Position numbers and translations under genes: made by a program
Shown: one piece after another, positions 1 through 11,823 of the stretch
Layout: each line of letters begins with the position of its first letter
Position numbering within the stretch: position 1 is the first letter of the stretch
Source: Urophycis tenuis
Lineage: Eukaryota > Chordata > Actinopteri > Gadiformes > Phycidae
NCBI GenBank assembly: GCA_036785325.1
Contig: JAXIVH010000066.1
Coordinates: 1,054,001-1,118,000, forward strand
Length of the DNA: 64,000 bases
Reading direction: 5' to 3'
Notes under the pieces: model-generated
The model's input: the letters and a program-made list of their open reading frames with translations, nothing else
Told to the model about the DNA's origin: nothing
Database searches by the model: none

Positions 1-3000
1 CCCCCGAGCAATTTGGTTGCTCACAGACAAAACTGCGTCAGGTTGACTGAAGTCTACCCAGCAGCTAAAAACATACCTTCAACGTTTCAATTAACATCAA
101 TCTTTCCTTACAGAACACAAATTAATTAGCTTAGTATTTCAACGACCCTTTGGTGAATATAGTCTTGCCATACGCCGTTGGAAAGCTTAGATTTGCCCGC
201 TTATAATGAGCCCATCCGCGAGCAGTCTGGTTGATCACAGACTAAACTGCGTCAGGTTGACTGAAGTCTACCCAGCAGCTAAAAACATACCTTCAACGTT
301 TCAATTAAGATCAATCTTTCCTTACAGAACGCAAATTAATTAGCTTAGTATTTCAACGACCCATGAGTCAATAAAGTCTTGCCATACGCTGTTAGAAAGC
401 TTAGATTTCCCCGCTTAAAATGAGCCCATCCGCGAGCAGTCTGGTTGATCACAGACTAAACTGCGTCAGGTTGACTGAAGTCTACCCAGCAGCTAAAAAC
501 ATACCTTCAACGTTTCAATTAAGATCAATCTTTCCTTACAGAACGCAAATTAATTAGCTTAGTATTTCAACGACCCATGAGTCAATAAAGTCTTGCCATA
601 CGCTGTTAGAAAGCTTAGATTTCCCCGCTTAAAATGAGCCCATCCGCGAGCAGTCTGGTTGATCACAGACTAAACTGCGTCAGGTTGACTGAAGTCTACC
701 CAGCAGCTAAAAACATACCTTCAACGTTTCAATTAACATCAATCTTTCAATAAAGAAGACAAATTAATTAGCTTAGTATTTCAACAACCCATGAGTCAAT
801 ATAGTCTTGCCATACGCCGTTGGAAAGCTTAGATTTCCCCGCTTTATATGAGCCCATCCGCGAGCAGTCTGGTTGATCACAGAAAAAACTGCCTCGGGTT
901 GACTGAAGTCTACCCAGCAGCTAAAAACATACCTTCAACGTTTCAATTAACATCAATGTTTCAATAAAGAAGACAAATTAATTAGCTTAGTATTTCAACA
1001 ACCCATGAGTCAACATAGTCTTGCCATACGCCGTTAGAAAGCTTAGATTTCCCCGCTTAAAATGAGCCCATCCGCGAGCAGTCTGGTTGATCACAGACAA
1101 AACTGCGTCAGGTTGACTGAAGTCTACCCAGCAGCTTAAAACATACCTTCAACGTTTCAATTAACATCAATCTTCCCTTACAGAACACAAATTAATTAGC
1201 TAAGTATTTCATCTACCCATGAGTCAATATAGTCTTGCCATATGCTGTTGGAAAGCTTAGATTTCCCTGCTTAAAATGAGCCCATCTTTGAGCAATTTGG
1301 TTGCTCAGAGACAAAACTGCGTCAGGTTGACTGAAGTCTACCCAGCAGCTGAAAACATACCTTCAATGTTTCAATTAAGATCAATCTTTCAATAAAGAAT
1401 ACAAATTAATTAGCTTGGTATTTCAACAACCCATGAGTCAATATAGTCTTGCCATACGCCGTTGAAAATCTTAGATTTCCCCGCTTAAAATGAGCCAATC
1501 CGCGAGCAATCTGGTTGATCACAGACTAAACTGCGTCAGGTTGACTGAAGTCTACCCAGCAGCTAAAAACATACCTTCAACGTTTCAATTAATATCAATC
1601 TTTCCTTACAGAACGCAAATTAATTAGCTTAGTATTTCAACGACCCATGAGTCAATAAAGTCTTGCCATACGCCGTTGGAAAGCTTAGATTTCCCCGCTT
1701 AAAATGAGCCCATCCGCGAGCAGTCTGGTTGATCACAGACTAAACTGCGTCAGGTTGACTGAAGTCTACCCAGCAGCTAAAAACATACCTTCAACGTTTC
1801 AATTAACATCAATCTTTCAATAAAGAAGACAAATTAATTAGCTTAGTATTTCAACAACCCATGAGTCAATATAGTCTTGCCATACGCCGTTAGAAAGCTT
1901 AGATTTCCCCGCTTAAAATGAGCCCATCCGCGAGCAGTCTGGTTGATCACAGACAAAACTGCGTCAGGTTGACTGAAGTCTACCCAGCAGCTTAAAACAT
2001 ACCTTCAACGTTTCAATTAACATCAATCTTCCCTTAGAGAACACAAATTAATTAGCTAAGTATTTCAACGACCCATGAGTCAATATAGTCTTACCATATG
2101 CTGTTGGAAAGCTTAGATTTCCCTGCTTAAAATGAGCCCATCCCTGAGCAATTTGGTTGCTCAGAGACAAAACTGCGTCAGGTTGACTGAAGTCTACCCA
2201 GCAGCTGAAAACATACCTTCAATGTTTCAATTAAGATCAATCTTTCAATAAAGAAGACAAATTAATTAGCTTGGTATTTCAACAACCCATGAGTCAATAT
2301 AGTCTTGCCTTACGCCGTTGGAAAGCTTAGATTTCCCTGCTTAAAATGAGCCCATCCGCGAGCAGTCTGGTTGATCACAGACTAAACTGCGTCAGGTTGA
2401 CTGAAGTCTACCCAGCAGCTAAAAACATACCTTCAACGTTTCAATTAAGATCAATCTTTCCTTACAGAACGCAAATTAATTAGCTTAGTATTTCAACGAC
2501 CCATGAGTCAATATAGTCTTGCCATACGCTGTTAGAAAGCTTAGATTTCCCCGCTTAAAATGAGCCCATCCGCGAGCAGTCTGGTTGATCACAGACTAAA
2601 CTGCGTCAGGTTGACTGAAGTCTACCCAGCAGCTAAAAACATACCTTCAACGTTTCAATTAACATCAATCTTTCAATAAAGAAGACAAATTAATTAGCTT
2701 AGTATTTCAACAACCCATGAGTCAATATAGTCTTGCCATACGCCGTTGGAAAGCTTAGATTTCCCCGCTTTATATGAGCCCATCCGCGAGCAGTCTGGCT
2801 GATCACAGACTAAACTGCGTCAGTTTGACTGAAGTCTACCCAGCAGCTAAAAACATACCTTCAACGTTTCAATTAATATCAATCTTTCCTTACAGAACGC
2901 AAATTAATTAGCTTAGTATTTCAACGACCCATGAGTCAATATAGTCTTGCCATACGCCGTTGGAAAGCTTAGATTTCCCCGCTTAAAATAAGCCAATCCG

Positions 3001-5560
3001 CGAGCAGTCTGGTTGATCACAGAAAAAACTGCCTCGGGTTGACTGAAATCTACCCAGCAGCTTAAAACATACCTTCAACGTTTCAATTAACATCAATCTT
3101 CCCTTACAGAACACAAATTAATTAGCTAAGTATTTCATCTACCCATGAGTCAATATAGTCTTGCCATATGCTGTTGGAAAGCTTAGATTTCCCTGCTTAA
3201 AATGAGCCCATCCCTGAGCAATTTGGTTGCTCAGAGACAAAACTGTGTCAGGTTGACTGAAGTCTACCCAGCAGCTGAAAACATACCTTCAATGTTTCAA
3301 TTAAGATCAATCTTTCAATAAAGAAGACAAATTAATTAGCTTGGTATTTCAACAACCCATGAGTCAATATAGTCTTGCCTTACGCCGTTGGAAAGCTTAG
3401 ATTTCCCTGCTTAAAATGAGCCCATCCGCGAGCAGTCTGGTTGATCACAGACTAAACTGCGTCAGGTTGACTGAAGTCTACCCAGCAGCTAAAAACATAC
3501 CTTCAACGTTTCAATTAAGATCAATCTTTCCTTACAGAACGCAAATTAATTAGCTTAGTATTTCAACGACCCATGAGTCAATAAAGTCTTGCCATACGCT
3601 GTTAGAAAGCTTAGATTTCCCCGCTTAAAATGAGCCCATCCGCGAGCAGTCTGGTTGATCACAGACTAAACTGCGTCAGGTTGACTGAAGTCTACCCAGC
3701 AGCTAAAAACATACCTTCAACGTTTCAATTAACATCAATCTTTCAATAAAGAAGACAAATTAATTAGCTTAGTATTTCAACAACCCATGAGTCAATATAG
3801 TCTTGCCATACGCCGTTGGAAAGCTTAGATTTCCCCGCTTTATATGAGCCCATCCGCGAGCAGTCTGGCTGATCACAGACTAAACTGCGTCAGTTTGACT
3901 GAAGTCTACCCAGCAGCTAAAAACATACCTTCAACGTTTCAATTAATATCAATCTTTCCTTACAGAACGCAAATTAATTAGCTTAGTATTTCAACGACCC
4001 ATGAGTCAATATAGTCTTGCCATACGCCGTTGGAAAGCTTAGATTTCCCCGCTTAAAATAAGCCAATCCGCGAGCAGTCTGGTTGATCACAGAAAAAACT
4101 GCCTCGGGTTGACTGAAATCTACCCAGCAGCTTAAAACATACCTTCAACGTTTCAATTAACATCAATCTTCCCTTACAGAACACAAATTAATTAGCTAAG
4201 TATTTCATCTACCCATGAGTCAATATAGTCTTGCCATATGCTGTTGGAAAGCTTAGATTTCCCTGCTTAAAATGAGCCCATCTTTGAGCAATTTGGTTGC
4301 TCAGAGACAAAACTGCGTCAGGTTGACTGAAGTCTACCCAGCAGCTGAAAACATACCTTCAATGTTTCAATTAAGATCAATCTTTCAATAAAGAAGACAA
4401 ATTAATTAGCTTGGTATTTCAACAACCCATGAGTCAATATAGTCTTGCCATACGCCGTTGAAAATCTTAGATTTCCCCGCTTAAAATGAGCCAATCCGCG
4501 AGCAGTCTGGTTGATCACAGACTAAACTGCGTCAGGTTGACTGAAGTCTACCCAGCAGCTAAAAACATACCTTCAACGTTTCAATTAATATCAATCTTTC
4601 CTTACAGAACGCAAATTAATTAGCTTAGTATTTCAACGACCCATGAGTCAATAAAGTCTTGCCATACGCCGTTGGAAAGCTTAGATTTCCCCGCTTAAAA
4701 TGAGCCCATCCGCGAGCAGTCTGGTTGATCACAGACTAAACTGCGTCAGGTTGACTGAAGTCTACCCAGCAGCTAAAAACATACCTTCAACGTTTCAATT
4801 AACATCAATGTTTCAATAAAGAAGACAAATTAATTAGCTTAGTATTTCAACAACCCATGAGTCAATATAGTCTTGCCATACGCCGTTAGAAAGCTTAGAT
4901 TTTTCCCGCTTAAAATGAGCCCATCCGCGAGCAGTCTGGTTGTTCACAGACAAAACTGCGTCAGGTTGACTGAACTCATCCCAGCAGCTAAAAACATACC
5001 TTCAACGTTTCAATTAACATCAATCTTTCCTTACAGAACACAAATTAATTAGCTTAGTATTTCAACGACCCATGAGTCAATATAGTCTTGCCATACGCCG
5101 TTGGAAAGCTTAGATATCCCCGCTTAAAATGAGCCCATCTGCGAGCAATTTGGTTGCTGACAGACAAAACTGCGTGAGGTTGACTGAAGTCTACCCAGCA
5201 GCTAAAGACATACCTTCAACGTTTCAATTAAGATCAATCTTTCCTTACAGAACACAAATTAATTAGCTTAGTATTTCAACGACCCATGAGTCAATATAGT
5301 CTTGCCATACGCCGTTGGAAAGCTTAGTTTTCCCTGCTTAAAATGAGCCCATCCGTGAGCAGTCTGGTTGAACACAGACTAAACCGCGTCAGATTGACTG
5401 AAGTCTACCCAGCAGCTAAAAACATACCTTCAACGTTTCAATTAAGATCAATCTTTCAATAAAGAACACAAATTAATTAGCTTAGTATTTCAACGACCCA
5501 TGAGTCAATATAGTCTTGCCATACGCCTTTGGAAAGCTTAGATTTCCCCGCTTAAAATGA
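1..5560 (+). repeat. 214-bp satellite array (block A, about 26 monomers)
   Basis: Head-to-tail copies of a 214-bp AT-rich monomer; the phrase gagcccatc recurs at 208, 422, 636, 850, 1064 and 1278, exactly 214 apart. Most monomers carry a HindIII site (AAGCTT) in ggaaagcttagatttcc and the phrase tctttccttacag, which looks like a splice acceptor. Divergence between monomers is low and patchy (variants at gatcacagactaaac versus gctcacagacaaaac, and at cttacag versus aataaag), the pattern left by unequal exchange. I see no gene in this block. Confidence 0.97.
2348..4487 (+). repeat. five-monomer higher-order repeat, two adjacent copies
   Basis: 2348-3417 and 3418-4487 are near-identical over 1070 bp (5 x 214). 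They carry the same ordered monomer variants, for example tttatatgagccc, then aaaataagccaatcc, then tttcatctaccc. More distant copies of single variants (1278 and 4274) differ by 14 x 214. Confidence 0.85.
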
Positions 5561-5629
5561 GCCCAAAATGTATCATTGAAGCCATCATTGAGACTTTTCT
5601 TTTTAAATTATACCGCATGAACATGGGTC

Positions 5630-5640
5630 TGCAATAAAGC
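5630..5640. repeat. target-site duplication, left copy
   Basis: The 11-bp sequence TGCAATAAAGC directly precedes the LINE 3' end. The identical sequence follows its 5' end at 8639-8649. The unoccupied site, with one copy, is at 24341-24351. Confidence 0.93.
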
Positions 5641-8638
5641 CCATCCATCCATCCATTTCTGCCGCTTATCCGGGGTCGGGTCGCGGGGGCAGCAGCCTGA
5701 GGAGGGAAGCCCAGACTTCCCTCTCCCCAGCCACTTCGTCCAGCTCTTCCGGGGGGATCCCGAGGCGTTCCCAGGCCAGCCGAGAGACATAGTCCCTCCA
5801 GCGTGTCCTGGGTCTTCCCCGTGGCCTCCTCCCGGAGGGACGTGCCCGGAACACCTCCCCAGGGAGGCGTCCAGGAGGCATCCTCACTAGATGCCCGAGC
5901 CACCGCAACTGGCTCCTCTCGATGCGGAGGAGCAGCGGTTCTACTCTGAGCCCCTCCCGGATGACCGAGCTTCTCACCCTATCTCTAAGGGAGAGCCCGG
6001 ACACCCTGCGGAGGAAACTCATTTCGGCCGCTTGTATTCGCGATCTCGTTCTTTCGGTCACTACCCACAGCTCGTGACCATAGGTGAGGGTAGGAACGTA
6101 GATTGACCGGTAAATCGAGAGCTTCGCCTTTCGGCTCAGCTCCTTCTTCACCATGACGGACCGGTGCAGAGCCCGCATCACTGCCGACGCCGCACCGATC
6201 CGTCGGTCAATCTCCCGCTCCATCCTCCCCTCACTCGTGAACAAGACCCCGAGATACTTGAACTCCTCCACTTGAGGCAGAATCTCCTCCCCGACCCGGA
6301 GAGTGCACTCCACCCTTTTCCGGCCGAGAACCATGGCCTCGGATTTGGAGGTGCTGATCCTCATCCCAGCCGCTTCACATTCGGCTGCGAACCGCTCCAG
6401 TGAGAACTGAAGGTCACGGCCCGATGAAGCCAACAGGACAAGATCATCTGCGAAAAGCAGTGACGCAATCCTGAGGCCACCGAACCGTAACCCCTCAACG
6501 CCCTGGCTGCGCCTAGAAATTCTGTCCATAAAAGTTGTGAACAGAATCGGTGACAAAGGGCAGCCCTGGCGGAGGCCAACCCTCACCGGAAACAGGCTCG
6601 ACTTACTGCCGGCAATGCGGACCAAGCTCTGGCACCGGGAGTACAGGGACCCGATGGCCCGTAACAGCGGGCCCGGTACCCCATACTCCCGGAGCACCCC
6701 CCACAGGGCTCCCCGAGGGACACGGTCGAACGCCTTCTCCAAGTCCACAAAGCACATGTAGACTGGTTGGGCGAACTCCCATGCACCCTCGAGTACCGCG
6801 CCAAGGGTATAGAGCTGGTCCACAGTTCCACGGCCGGAACGAAAACCACATTGCTCCTCCTGAATCCGAGGTTCGACTATCCTACGGACCCTCCTCTCCA
6901 GGACCCCCGAATAGACCTTACCGGGGAGGCTGAGGAGTGTGATCCCCCTGTAGTTGGAGCACACCCTCCGGTCCCCCTTTTTGAAGAGGGGAACCACAAC
7001 CCCGGTCTGCAAATCCAGAGGCACTGCCCCCGATGTCCACGCGATGCTGCAGAGACGTGTCAACCAAGACAGCCCCACAGCATCCAGGGCCTTTAGGAAC
7101 TCAGGGTGGATCTCGTCCACCCCCGGGGCCTTGCCACCGAGGAGCTTTTTAACCACCTCGGCGACCTCGGCCCCGGAGATAGGAGAGTCCCCCCCCGAGT
7201 CCCCAGACCCTGCTTCCTCAGTGGAAGGCGTGTTGGTGGGATTGAGGAGGTCTTCAAAGTATTCCCCCCACCGATTCACAACGTCCCGAGTCGAGGTCAG
7301 CAGCGCCCCGTCTCTCCCATACACGGTGTTGACAGAGCACTGCTTCCCCCTCCTGAGACGCCGGATGGTGGTCCAGAACCTCCTCGAAGCCGTTCGGAAG
7401 TCCTTCTCCATGGCCTCACCAAACTCCTCCCACACCCGAGTTTTTGCCTCCGCAACCGCCGACGCCGCGCCCCGCTTGGCCCGCCGGTACCCATCAGCTG
7501 CCTCAGGAGTCCCACGGGCCAAAAAGGCCCGGTAGGACTCCTTCTTCAGCTTGACGGCATCCCTTACCGCTGGGGTCCACCAGCGGGTTCGGGGGTTGCC
7601 GCCGCGACAGGCACCGACGACCTTACGGCCACAGCTCCGGTCGGCCGCTTCAACAATGGAGGCACGGAACAAGGTCCACTCGGACTCTATGTCCCCCGCC
7701 TCCCCCGGGACATGGTTGAAGCTCTCCCGGAGGTGGGAGTTGAAGCTCGTTCTGACAGGAGATTCAGCCAGACGTTCCCAGCAGACCCTCACAGAACGTT
7801 TGGGTCTGCCAGGTCTGACCGGCATCTTCCCCCGCCATCGGAGCCAACTCGCCACCAGGTGGTGATCAGTTGACAGCTCCGCCCCTCTCTTCACCCGAGT
7901 GTCCAAGACATGCGGCCGCAAGTCCGATGATACAACTACAAAGTCGATCATCGAACTGCGGCCTAGGGTGTCCTGGTGCCAAGTGCACATGTGGACACCC
8001 TTATGCTTGAACATGGTGTTCGTTATGGACAGTCCATGACGAGCACAGAAGTCCAACAACAAAACACCACTCGGGTTCAGATCAGGGGGACCGTTCCTCC
8101 CAATCACGCCCCTCCAGGTCTCACTGTCATTGCCCACATGGGCGTTGAAGTCCCCCAGCAGAACAAGGGAGTCCCCAGACGGGGCGCTTTCTAACACCCC
8201 CTCCAAGGACTCCAGAAAGGGTGGGTACTCTGAACTGCCGTTCGGTGCATAAGCACAAACGACAGTCAGGACCCGTCCCCCCACCTGAAGGCGGAGGGAG
8301 GCTACCCTCTCGTCTACCGGGGTGAACCCCAACGTACAGGCGCCGAGCCGGGGGGAAACAAGCATTCCCACCCCCGCTCGGCGCCTCTCCCCAGGGGCAA
8401 CTCCAGAGTGGAAAAGAGTCCAACCCCTCTCAAGGACACTGGTTCCGGAGCCCAAACTGTGTGTCGAGGTGAGCCCGACTATGTCCAGCCGGTACCTCTC
8501 AGCCTCGCACACCAGCTCAGGCTCCTTCCCCGCCAGAGAGGTGACATTCCACGTCCCCAGAGCTAGCTTCTGCAGCCGAGGGTCGGACCGTCCAGGTCCC
8601 CGCCTCCTGCTGCCGCCCAGCTCACATTGCACCCGACT
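5641..8638 (-). mobile_element. RTE-clade (Rex3-like) non-LTR retrotransposon
   Basis: A 2998-bp insertion read on the minus strand, bounded by an 11-bp target-site duplication. The 3' end (left) finishes in short GATG repeats (ccatccatccatcc on the plus strand) after the motif GACCCGACCCCGGATAAGCGG, cut here to its core GATAAGCGG. A very short 3' UTR and a GATG tail are what I recall of fish Rex3. GC content is far above the satellite. The coding frame is open right up to the 5' boundary with no upstream ATG, so a small 5' truncation is likely. The empty site in M8 proves it is an insertion and gives its exact ends. Confidence 0.95.
5666..8632 (-). CDS. LINE ORF: AP endonuclease and reverse transcriptase
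   Basis: An intact 988-codon frame from a GTG at 8632; the first in-frame ATG is about residue 90, inside the endonuclease, so the natural start may be lost. The N-terminal AP-like endonuclease spans about residues 23-265: WNVTS near 28, YAPNG near 128, LLGDFNAHVG at 158-167, MIDFVV near 228 and STDHHLV at 254-260. The reverse transcriptase spans about 540-800: FKKGDRRVCSNYRGI, FVDLEKAFDRVPR (motif A), GLRQGCPLSPILF (B), LLFADDLVLLA with FADD at 727-730 (C) and FKYLGVLF. The protein nicks target DNA and primes reverse transcription of its own RNA there. All catalytic motifs look preserved and no stop interrupts them, so the copy is young and could have been active. RTE/Rex3 assignment rests on remembered family sequence. 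Confidence 0.95.
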   Translation of the reverse strand: MQCELGGSRRRGPGRSDPRLQKLALGTWNVTSLAGKEPELVCEAERYRLDIVGLTSTHSLGSGTSVLERGWTLFHSGVAPGERRRAGVGMLVSPRLGACTLGFTPVDERVASLRLQVGGRVLTVVCAYAPNGSSEYPPFLESLEGVLESAPSGDSLVLLGDFNAHVGNDSETWRGVIGRNGPPDLNPSGVLLLDFCARHGLSITNTMFKHKGVHMCTWHQDTLGRSSMIDFVVVSSDLRPHVLDTRVKRGAELSTDHHLVASWLRWRGKMPVRPGRPKRSVRVCWERLAESPVRTSFNSHLRESFNHVPGEAGDIESEWTLFRASIVEAADRSCGRKVVGACRGGNPRTRWWTPAVRDAVKLKKESYRAFLARGTPEAADGYRRAKRGAASAVAEAKTRVWEEFGEAMEKDFRTASRRFWTTIRRLRRGKQCSVNTVYGRDGALLTSTRDVVNRWGEYFEDLLNPTNTPSTEEAGSGDSGGDSPISGAEVAEVVKKLLGGKAPGVDEIHPEFLKALDAVGLSWLTRLCSIAWTSGAVPLDLQTGVVVPLFKKGDRRVCSNYRGITLLSLPGKVYSGVLERRVRRIVEPRIQEEQCGFRSGRGTVDQLYTLGAVLEGAWEFAQPVYMCFVDLEKAFDRVPRGALWGVLREYGVPGPLLRAIGSLYSRCQSLVRIAGSKSSLFPVRVGLRQGCPLSPILFTTFMDRISRRSQGVEGLRFGGLRIASLLFADDLVLLASSGRDLQFSLERFAAECEAAGMRISTSKSEAMVLGRKRVECTLRVGEEILPQVEEFKYLGVLFTSEGRMEREIDRRIGAASAVMRALHRSVMVKKELSRKAKLSIYRSIYVPTLTYGHELWVVTERTRSRIQAAEMSFLRRVSGLSLRDRVRSSVIREGLRVEPLLLRIERSQLRWLGHLVRMPPGRLPGEVFRARPSGRRPRGRPRTRWRDYVSRLAWERLGIPPEELDEVAGEREVWASLLRLLPPRPDPG

Positions 8639-8649
8639 TGCAATAAAGC
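8639..8649. repeat. target-site duplication, right copy
   Basis: TGCAATAAAGC, identical to 5630-5640. Module sequence resumes directly with tttatatatattt. Confidence 0.93.
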
Positions 8650-9410
8650 TTTATATATATTTATGTGTGTGTGTGTTTTAATCACTTACTTGGAACGGCA
8701 TGATCCCACATCGCTGTGAAGGGACGGCGTTAACCAGGTGGGCGTGCAACCCCTCGCGAGAGTTGCTGCCTCGCCGGCACTTGTACTTGTTCAGCCGGAT
8801 GCCGTTCTTCACAACCACCTTCACAGAGACATACAGCTGTATGCCAGGGGGGTCCTGTAACACACAACCTATTGCAAGGTCCTCATTTATGCTGGTGTCA
8901 TTTTGAAATGTTACCATATACAAGTTTGAATGGTTTTGACACACGATGACTGCAGAGACAGCTGCAGGATGGCCCTGGATGCAGGACGGAGGGGGCCTGT
9001 GGCTGTGCGGGGAGGACCAGCGGTATGGGTGCTGCCGACACAGGGGGCGGGCGGGCCACAGGCATACGCAGCATGAGGCCTCGGCTGGAGGCCGATGGGC
9101 GCAGGAAGCTTCGGCCGGGTGGAGGACGACAACGCAGTGGGCTGAACGGGCCGGTTGGTGGGAGTCACAGGCTCTGGCTCATCAACAAATAATCTGGAAA
9201 TATAAAATACACACGTGATCAGTATTGATATTGATATCTTTTATAAGAACACTGTTCATACTGTTTACACTTTTTATACAACTGTTTATACAATGTCCAT
9301 ACTGTTTATTTATTAATGTTTATCACTGACAATAAAGGTGACTTGGTATGACTTGTGTGCTATTTTCATTCCACAGTCAACAGAACACACATGAATCAGC
9401 TTATTATTTT

Positions 9411-10978
9411 GACGACCCATGAGTCAATATAGTCTTGCCATACGCCGTTAGAAAGCTTAGATTTCCCCGCTTAAAATGAGCCCATCCGCGAGCAGTCTGG
9501 TTGATCACAGACTAAACTGCGTCAGTTTGACTGAAGTCTACCCAGCAGCTAAAAAAATACCTTCAACGTTTCAATTAACATAAATCTTTCCTTACAGAAC
9601 ACAAATTAATTAGCTTAGTATTTCAACGACCCATGAGTCAATATAGTCTTGCCATACGCCGTTGGAAAGCTTAGATTTCCCTCCTTAAAATGAGCCCATC
9701 CCCGAGCAATTTGGTTGCTCACAGACAAAACTGCGTCAGGTTGACTGAAGTCTACCCAGCAGCTAAAAGCATACCTTCAACGTTTCAATTAACATCAATC
9801 TTTCCTTACAGAACACAAATTAATTAGCTTAGTATTTCAACGACCCTTTGGTGAATATAGTCTTGCCATACGCTGTTGGAAAGCTTAGATTTCCCCGCTT
9901 ATAATGAGCCCATCCGCGAGCAGTCTGGTTGATGACAGACAAAACTGCGTCAGGTTGACTGAAGTCTACCCAGCTGCTAAAAACATACCTTTAACGTTTC
10001 AATTAACATCAATCTTTCCTTACAGAACACAAATTAATTAGCTTAGTATTTCAACGACCCATGAGTCATTATAGTCTTGCCATACGCCGTTGGAAAGCTT
10101 AGATTTCCCCACTTAAAATGAGCCCATCCGCGAGCAGTCTGGTTGATCACAGACTAAACTGCGTCAGGTTGACTGAAGTCTACCCAGCAGCTAAAAGCAT
10201 ACCTTCAATGTTTCAATTAACATTAATCTTTCCTTACAGAACACAAATTAATTAGCTTAGTATTTTAACGACCCATGAGTCAATATAGTCTTGCCATACG
10301 ACGCTCGGAAACCTTAGATTTCCCCGCTTAAAATGAGCCCATTCCCGAGCAATTTGGTTGCTCACAGACAAAACTGCGTCAGGTTGACTGAAGTCTACCC
10401 AGCAGCTAAAAACATACCTTCAACGTTTCAATCAACATCAATCTTTCCTTACAGAACACAAATTAATTAGCTTAGTATTTCAACGACCCATGAGTCAATA
10501 TAGTCTTGCCATACGCCGTTGGAAAGCTTAGATTTCCCCGCTTAAAATGAGCCCATCTGTGAGCAGTCTGGTTGATCACAGACTAAACTGCGTCAGGTTG
10601 ACTGAAGTCTACCCAGCAGCTAAAAACATACCTTCAACGTTTCAATTAACATCAATCTTTCCTTACAGAACACAAATTAATTAGCTTAGTATTTCAACGA
10701 CCCATGAGTCAATATAGTCTTGCCATATGCTGTTGGAAAGCTTAGATTTCCCCGCTTATAATGAGCACATCCCGGAGCAATTTGGTTGCTCACAGACAAA
10801 ACTGCGTCAGGTTGACTGAAGTCTACCCAGCAGCTAAAAACATACCTTCAACGTTTCAATTAAGATCAATCTTTCAATAAAGAACACAAATTAATTAGCT
10901 CAGTATTTCAACGACTTATGAGTCAATATAGTCTTGCCATACGCCGTTGGAAAGCTTAGATTTCCCCGCTTAAAATGA
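9411..10978 (+). repeat. satellite block B (7.3 monomers)
   Basis: 214-bp monomers between modules M1 and M2. It is matched almost base for base by block I at 25113-26680; both have rare variants such as ctccttaaaatgagc and acgacgctcggaaacc. Confidence 0.95.
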
Positions 10979-11823
10979 GCCCAAAATGCATAATTGAAGC
11001 CATCATTGAGACTTTTCTTTTTAAATTATACCGCATGAACATGGGTCTGCAATAAAGCTTTATATATATTTATGTGTGTGTGTGTGTGTTTTAATCACTT
11101 ACTTGGAACGGCATGATCCCACATCGCTGTGAAGGGACGGCGTTAACGAGGTGGGCGTGCAACCCCTCGAGAGAGTTGCTGCCTCGCCGGCACTTGTACT
11201 TGATCAGCCGGATGCCGTTCTTCACAACCACCTTCACAGAGACATACAGCTGTATGCCAGGGGGGTCCTGTAACACACAACCTATTGCAAGGTCCTCATT
11301 TATGCTGGTGTCATTTTGAAATGTTACCATATACAAGTTTGAATGGTTTTGACACACGATGACTGCAGAGACAGCTGCAGGATGGCCCTGGATGCAGGAC
11401 GGAGGGGGCCTGTGGCTGTGCGGGGAGGACCAGCGGTATGGGTGCTGCCGACACAGGGGGCGGGCAGGCCACAGGCTGACGCAGCAGGAGGCCTCGGCTG
11501 GAGGCGGGTGGGCGCAGGAGGCTTCGGCCGGGTGGAGGACGACAACGCAGTGGGCTGAACGGGCCGGTTGGTGGGAGTCACAGGCTCTGGCTCATCAACA
11601 AATTATCTGGAAATATAAAATACACACGTGATCAGTATTGATATTGATATCTTTTATAAGAACACTGTTCATACTGTTTACACTTTTTATACAACTGTTT
11701 ATACAATGTCCATACTGTTTATTTATTAATGTTTATCACTGACAATAAAGGTGACTTGGTATGACTTGTGTGCTATTTTCTTTCCACAGTCAACAGAACA
11801 CACATGAATCAGCTTATTATTTC
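10979..11823 (-). repeat. exon-bearing module M2
   Basis: Complete module with exon-like segment 11103-11606 (504 nt). It carries the array-wide 1-nt deletion near the acceptor. With block C it forms a 2251-bp unit equal to M5 plus block F. The right edge keeps ctttccacag/tcaacag. Confidence 0.9.

Larger units (their letters stand above)
5561..9410 (-). repeat. exon-bearing module M1, split by a LINE
   Basis: First copy of the roughly 0.84-kb module. It starts where the monomer phrase gagccca runs into aaatgtatcattgaag and ends at ttattatttt before gacgaccc. The LINE at 5641-8638 sits inside it. The minus-strand exon-like segment is 8690-9193 (504 nt), bounded by a TTTCCAG acceptor and a CAA/GTAAGT donor. 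It is frameshifted: the frame entered from the acceptor ends before the conserved C-terminal part, which is open in another frame. Variants (SNSREG, NEDLAIG) ally it with M8. Confidence 0.85.

Noticed and set aside
1..5560. Partial resemblance of the monomer phrase CGTTGGAAAG to the CENP-B box
   Set aside because: The box needs TTCG before and CGGG after the shared core; the monomer has gccGTTGGAAAgctta, so the essential bases are absent.
1..5560. CRISPR array
   Set aside because: The repeats are 214-bp contiguous monomers without unique spacers, in a eukaryotic context.
5538..8681. Many plus-strand frames across the LINE (for example 7106-7873)
   Set aside because: They are GC-rich shadows of the minus-strand reverse transcriptase ORF and carry no domain motif.
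8690..9218. Plus-strand frames in every module (MIPHRCEG..., MTAETAAGW...)
   Set aside because: They overlap the minus-strand exon, which has splice sites and a protein-family-like block; the plus frames are low-complexity and have neither.
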